The notes under the pieces were generated by a model that saw only the letters and a program-made list of their open reading frames with translations, was not told the DNA's origin and did no database searches. A stretch of DNA of 5,303 nucleotides from Pseudomonadota bacterium (GTDB lineage: Bacteria > Pseudomonadota > Gammaproteobacteria > Xanthomonadales > Xanthomonadaceae). The position numbers were made by a program, and so were the translations under genes. The stretch spans positions 1 through 5,303 of the forward strand of contig JAFAFY010000305.1 of assembly GCA_023423235.1 (NCBI GenBank), read 5' to 3'. This document shows positions 4,882-5,303 of the stretch, piece by piece (positions within the stretch are counted from its first letter, which is position 1; every line of letters starts with the position of its first letter).

Positions 4882-5303
4882 ATGACCTTGAAGACCACCA
4901 AGCTGCGCGATGCAATCAGCTTTGCCATCGTCGCCGGCGCCACCACGTTCAGTGGGGCGGCCCTCGCGCAGGATTCCAACAACGCGCCCACCACGCTCGA
5001 TCGCGTCGAGGTCACGGGCTCACGCATTCGCCAGGTCGACGTGGAGACCGCCCAGCCGGTCCTGTCGATCACGCGCCAGGAACTCGAGCAGCAGGGCTTC
5101 AGCAGCGTTGCAGACGTGCTGCAGAACATCTCGGCAGCGGGTTCGCCCACCTTCAGCCGCTCCTCGCCGCTGACCTCCAACCAGGAAGCGGGTGGCCAGT
5201 ACATTTCGATGCGCAACCTGGGCGCACAACGCACTCTGATCCTGGTCAACGGCAAGCGCCTGGGTATCAGCCCGAACGGCTACCAGGACATCTCCGCCAT
5301 CCC
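4882..5303 (+). CDS. TonB-dependent outer-membrane receptor, N-terminal part (3' end outside window)
   Basis: 140 complete codons are visible before the window ends. The protein starts MTLKTTKLRDAIS, followed by a hydrophobic core and TFSGAALAQ, a signal peptide with likely cleavage after Ala29. The mature N-terminus carries a TonB-box-like stretch, TTLDRVEVTGSRI (37-49). The plug domain follows with TAQPVLSITRQELEQQGFSS (56-75), VADVLQNISAAG (77-88), the RNLGAQRTLILVNGKRLG motif (111-128) and the start of a DISAIP region. Receptors of this class import scarce ligands (siderophores, carbohydrates, cobalamin, peptides) across the outer membrane using TonB/ExbBD energy. The plug subtype is the one expanded in Xanthomonadaceae, Caulobacterales and Sphingomonadales, but the ligand cannot be inferred. 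There is no N-terminal secretin/STN-like signalling domain before the TonB box, so transcriptional transduction through FecR-type partners is unlikely. Confidence 0.95.
   Translation, partial: MTLKTTKLRDAISFAIVAGATTFSGAALAQDSNNAPTTLDRVEVTGSRIRQVDVETAQPVLSITRQELEQQGFSSVADVLQNISAAGSPTFSRSSPLTSNQEAGGQYISMRNLGAQRTLILVNGKRLGISPNGYQDISAI

Noticed and set aside
1..5303. CRISPR array, tRNA/rRNA, riboswitch, defence or toxin-antitoxin system
   Set aside because: I saw no regularly spaced repeats, no tRNA-like cloverleaf and no recognisable riboswitch core, and no gene with a defence or toxin domain.

Overview
The window is GC-rich DNA with very strong G/C third-position bias. The protein sequences (an AsmA-family C-terminus ending in a DC tail, a TonB-dependent receptor with a TTLDRVEVTGSRI-type TonB box and an RNLGAQRTLILVNGKRLG plug motif, Hsp33, MtgA) suggest a gammaproteobacterium of the Xanthomonadaceae/Lysobacteraceae (Lysobacter, Luteimonas or Xanthomonas type). 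This placement rests on sequence style and recall, not on a search. Everything is chromosomal envelope and stress housekeeping. There is no CRISPR, phage, plasmid, tRNA or rRNA signal.

Layout: (1) 1-602, plus strand, the 3' end of an AsmA-family envelope protein gene. (2) 603-801, the gap between two convergent genes, almost filled by a 152-bp MITE-like element (650-801). It has imperfect 21-bp terminal inverted repeats, internal hairpins and a perfect 8-bp flanking direct repeat that looks like a target-site duplication. (3) 802-2561, minus strand, a two-gene operon: mtgA (monofunctional peptidoglycan glycosyltransferase) followed by a GtrB/DPM-type family 2 glycosyltransferase. The second gene begins at a TTG overlapping the mtgA stop, so the two are probably translationally coupled. 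(4) 2562-2709, a divergent promoter region with a candidate sigma-32 promoter facing hslO and a weaker sigma-70 candidate facing mtgA. (5) 2710-3615, plus strand, hslO, encoding the redox-regulated chaperone Hsp33 with its complete four-cysteine zinc centre. (6) 3723-4577, plus strand, an unrecognised exported protein with a signal peptide, one cysteine pair and a beta-rich C-terminus. (7) 4578-4881, a gene-free leader with an AT-rich promoter-like patch and an 18-bp hairpin. (8) 4882-5303, plus strand, the start of a TonB-dependent receptor gene that runs off the window.

Most genes act at the envelope: lipid II polymerisation (MtgA), probable transfer of sugar to polyprenyl phosphate (GT2), outer-membrane homeostasis (AsmA family) and outer-membrane uptake (TonB receptor). 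Hsp33 is the cytosolic exception. I see no new multi-gene system. The most informative non-coding observations are the fresh-looking MITE that duplicated the stop codon of the glycosyltransferase gene, and the heat-shock-like promoter in front of hslO.
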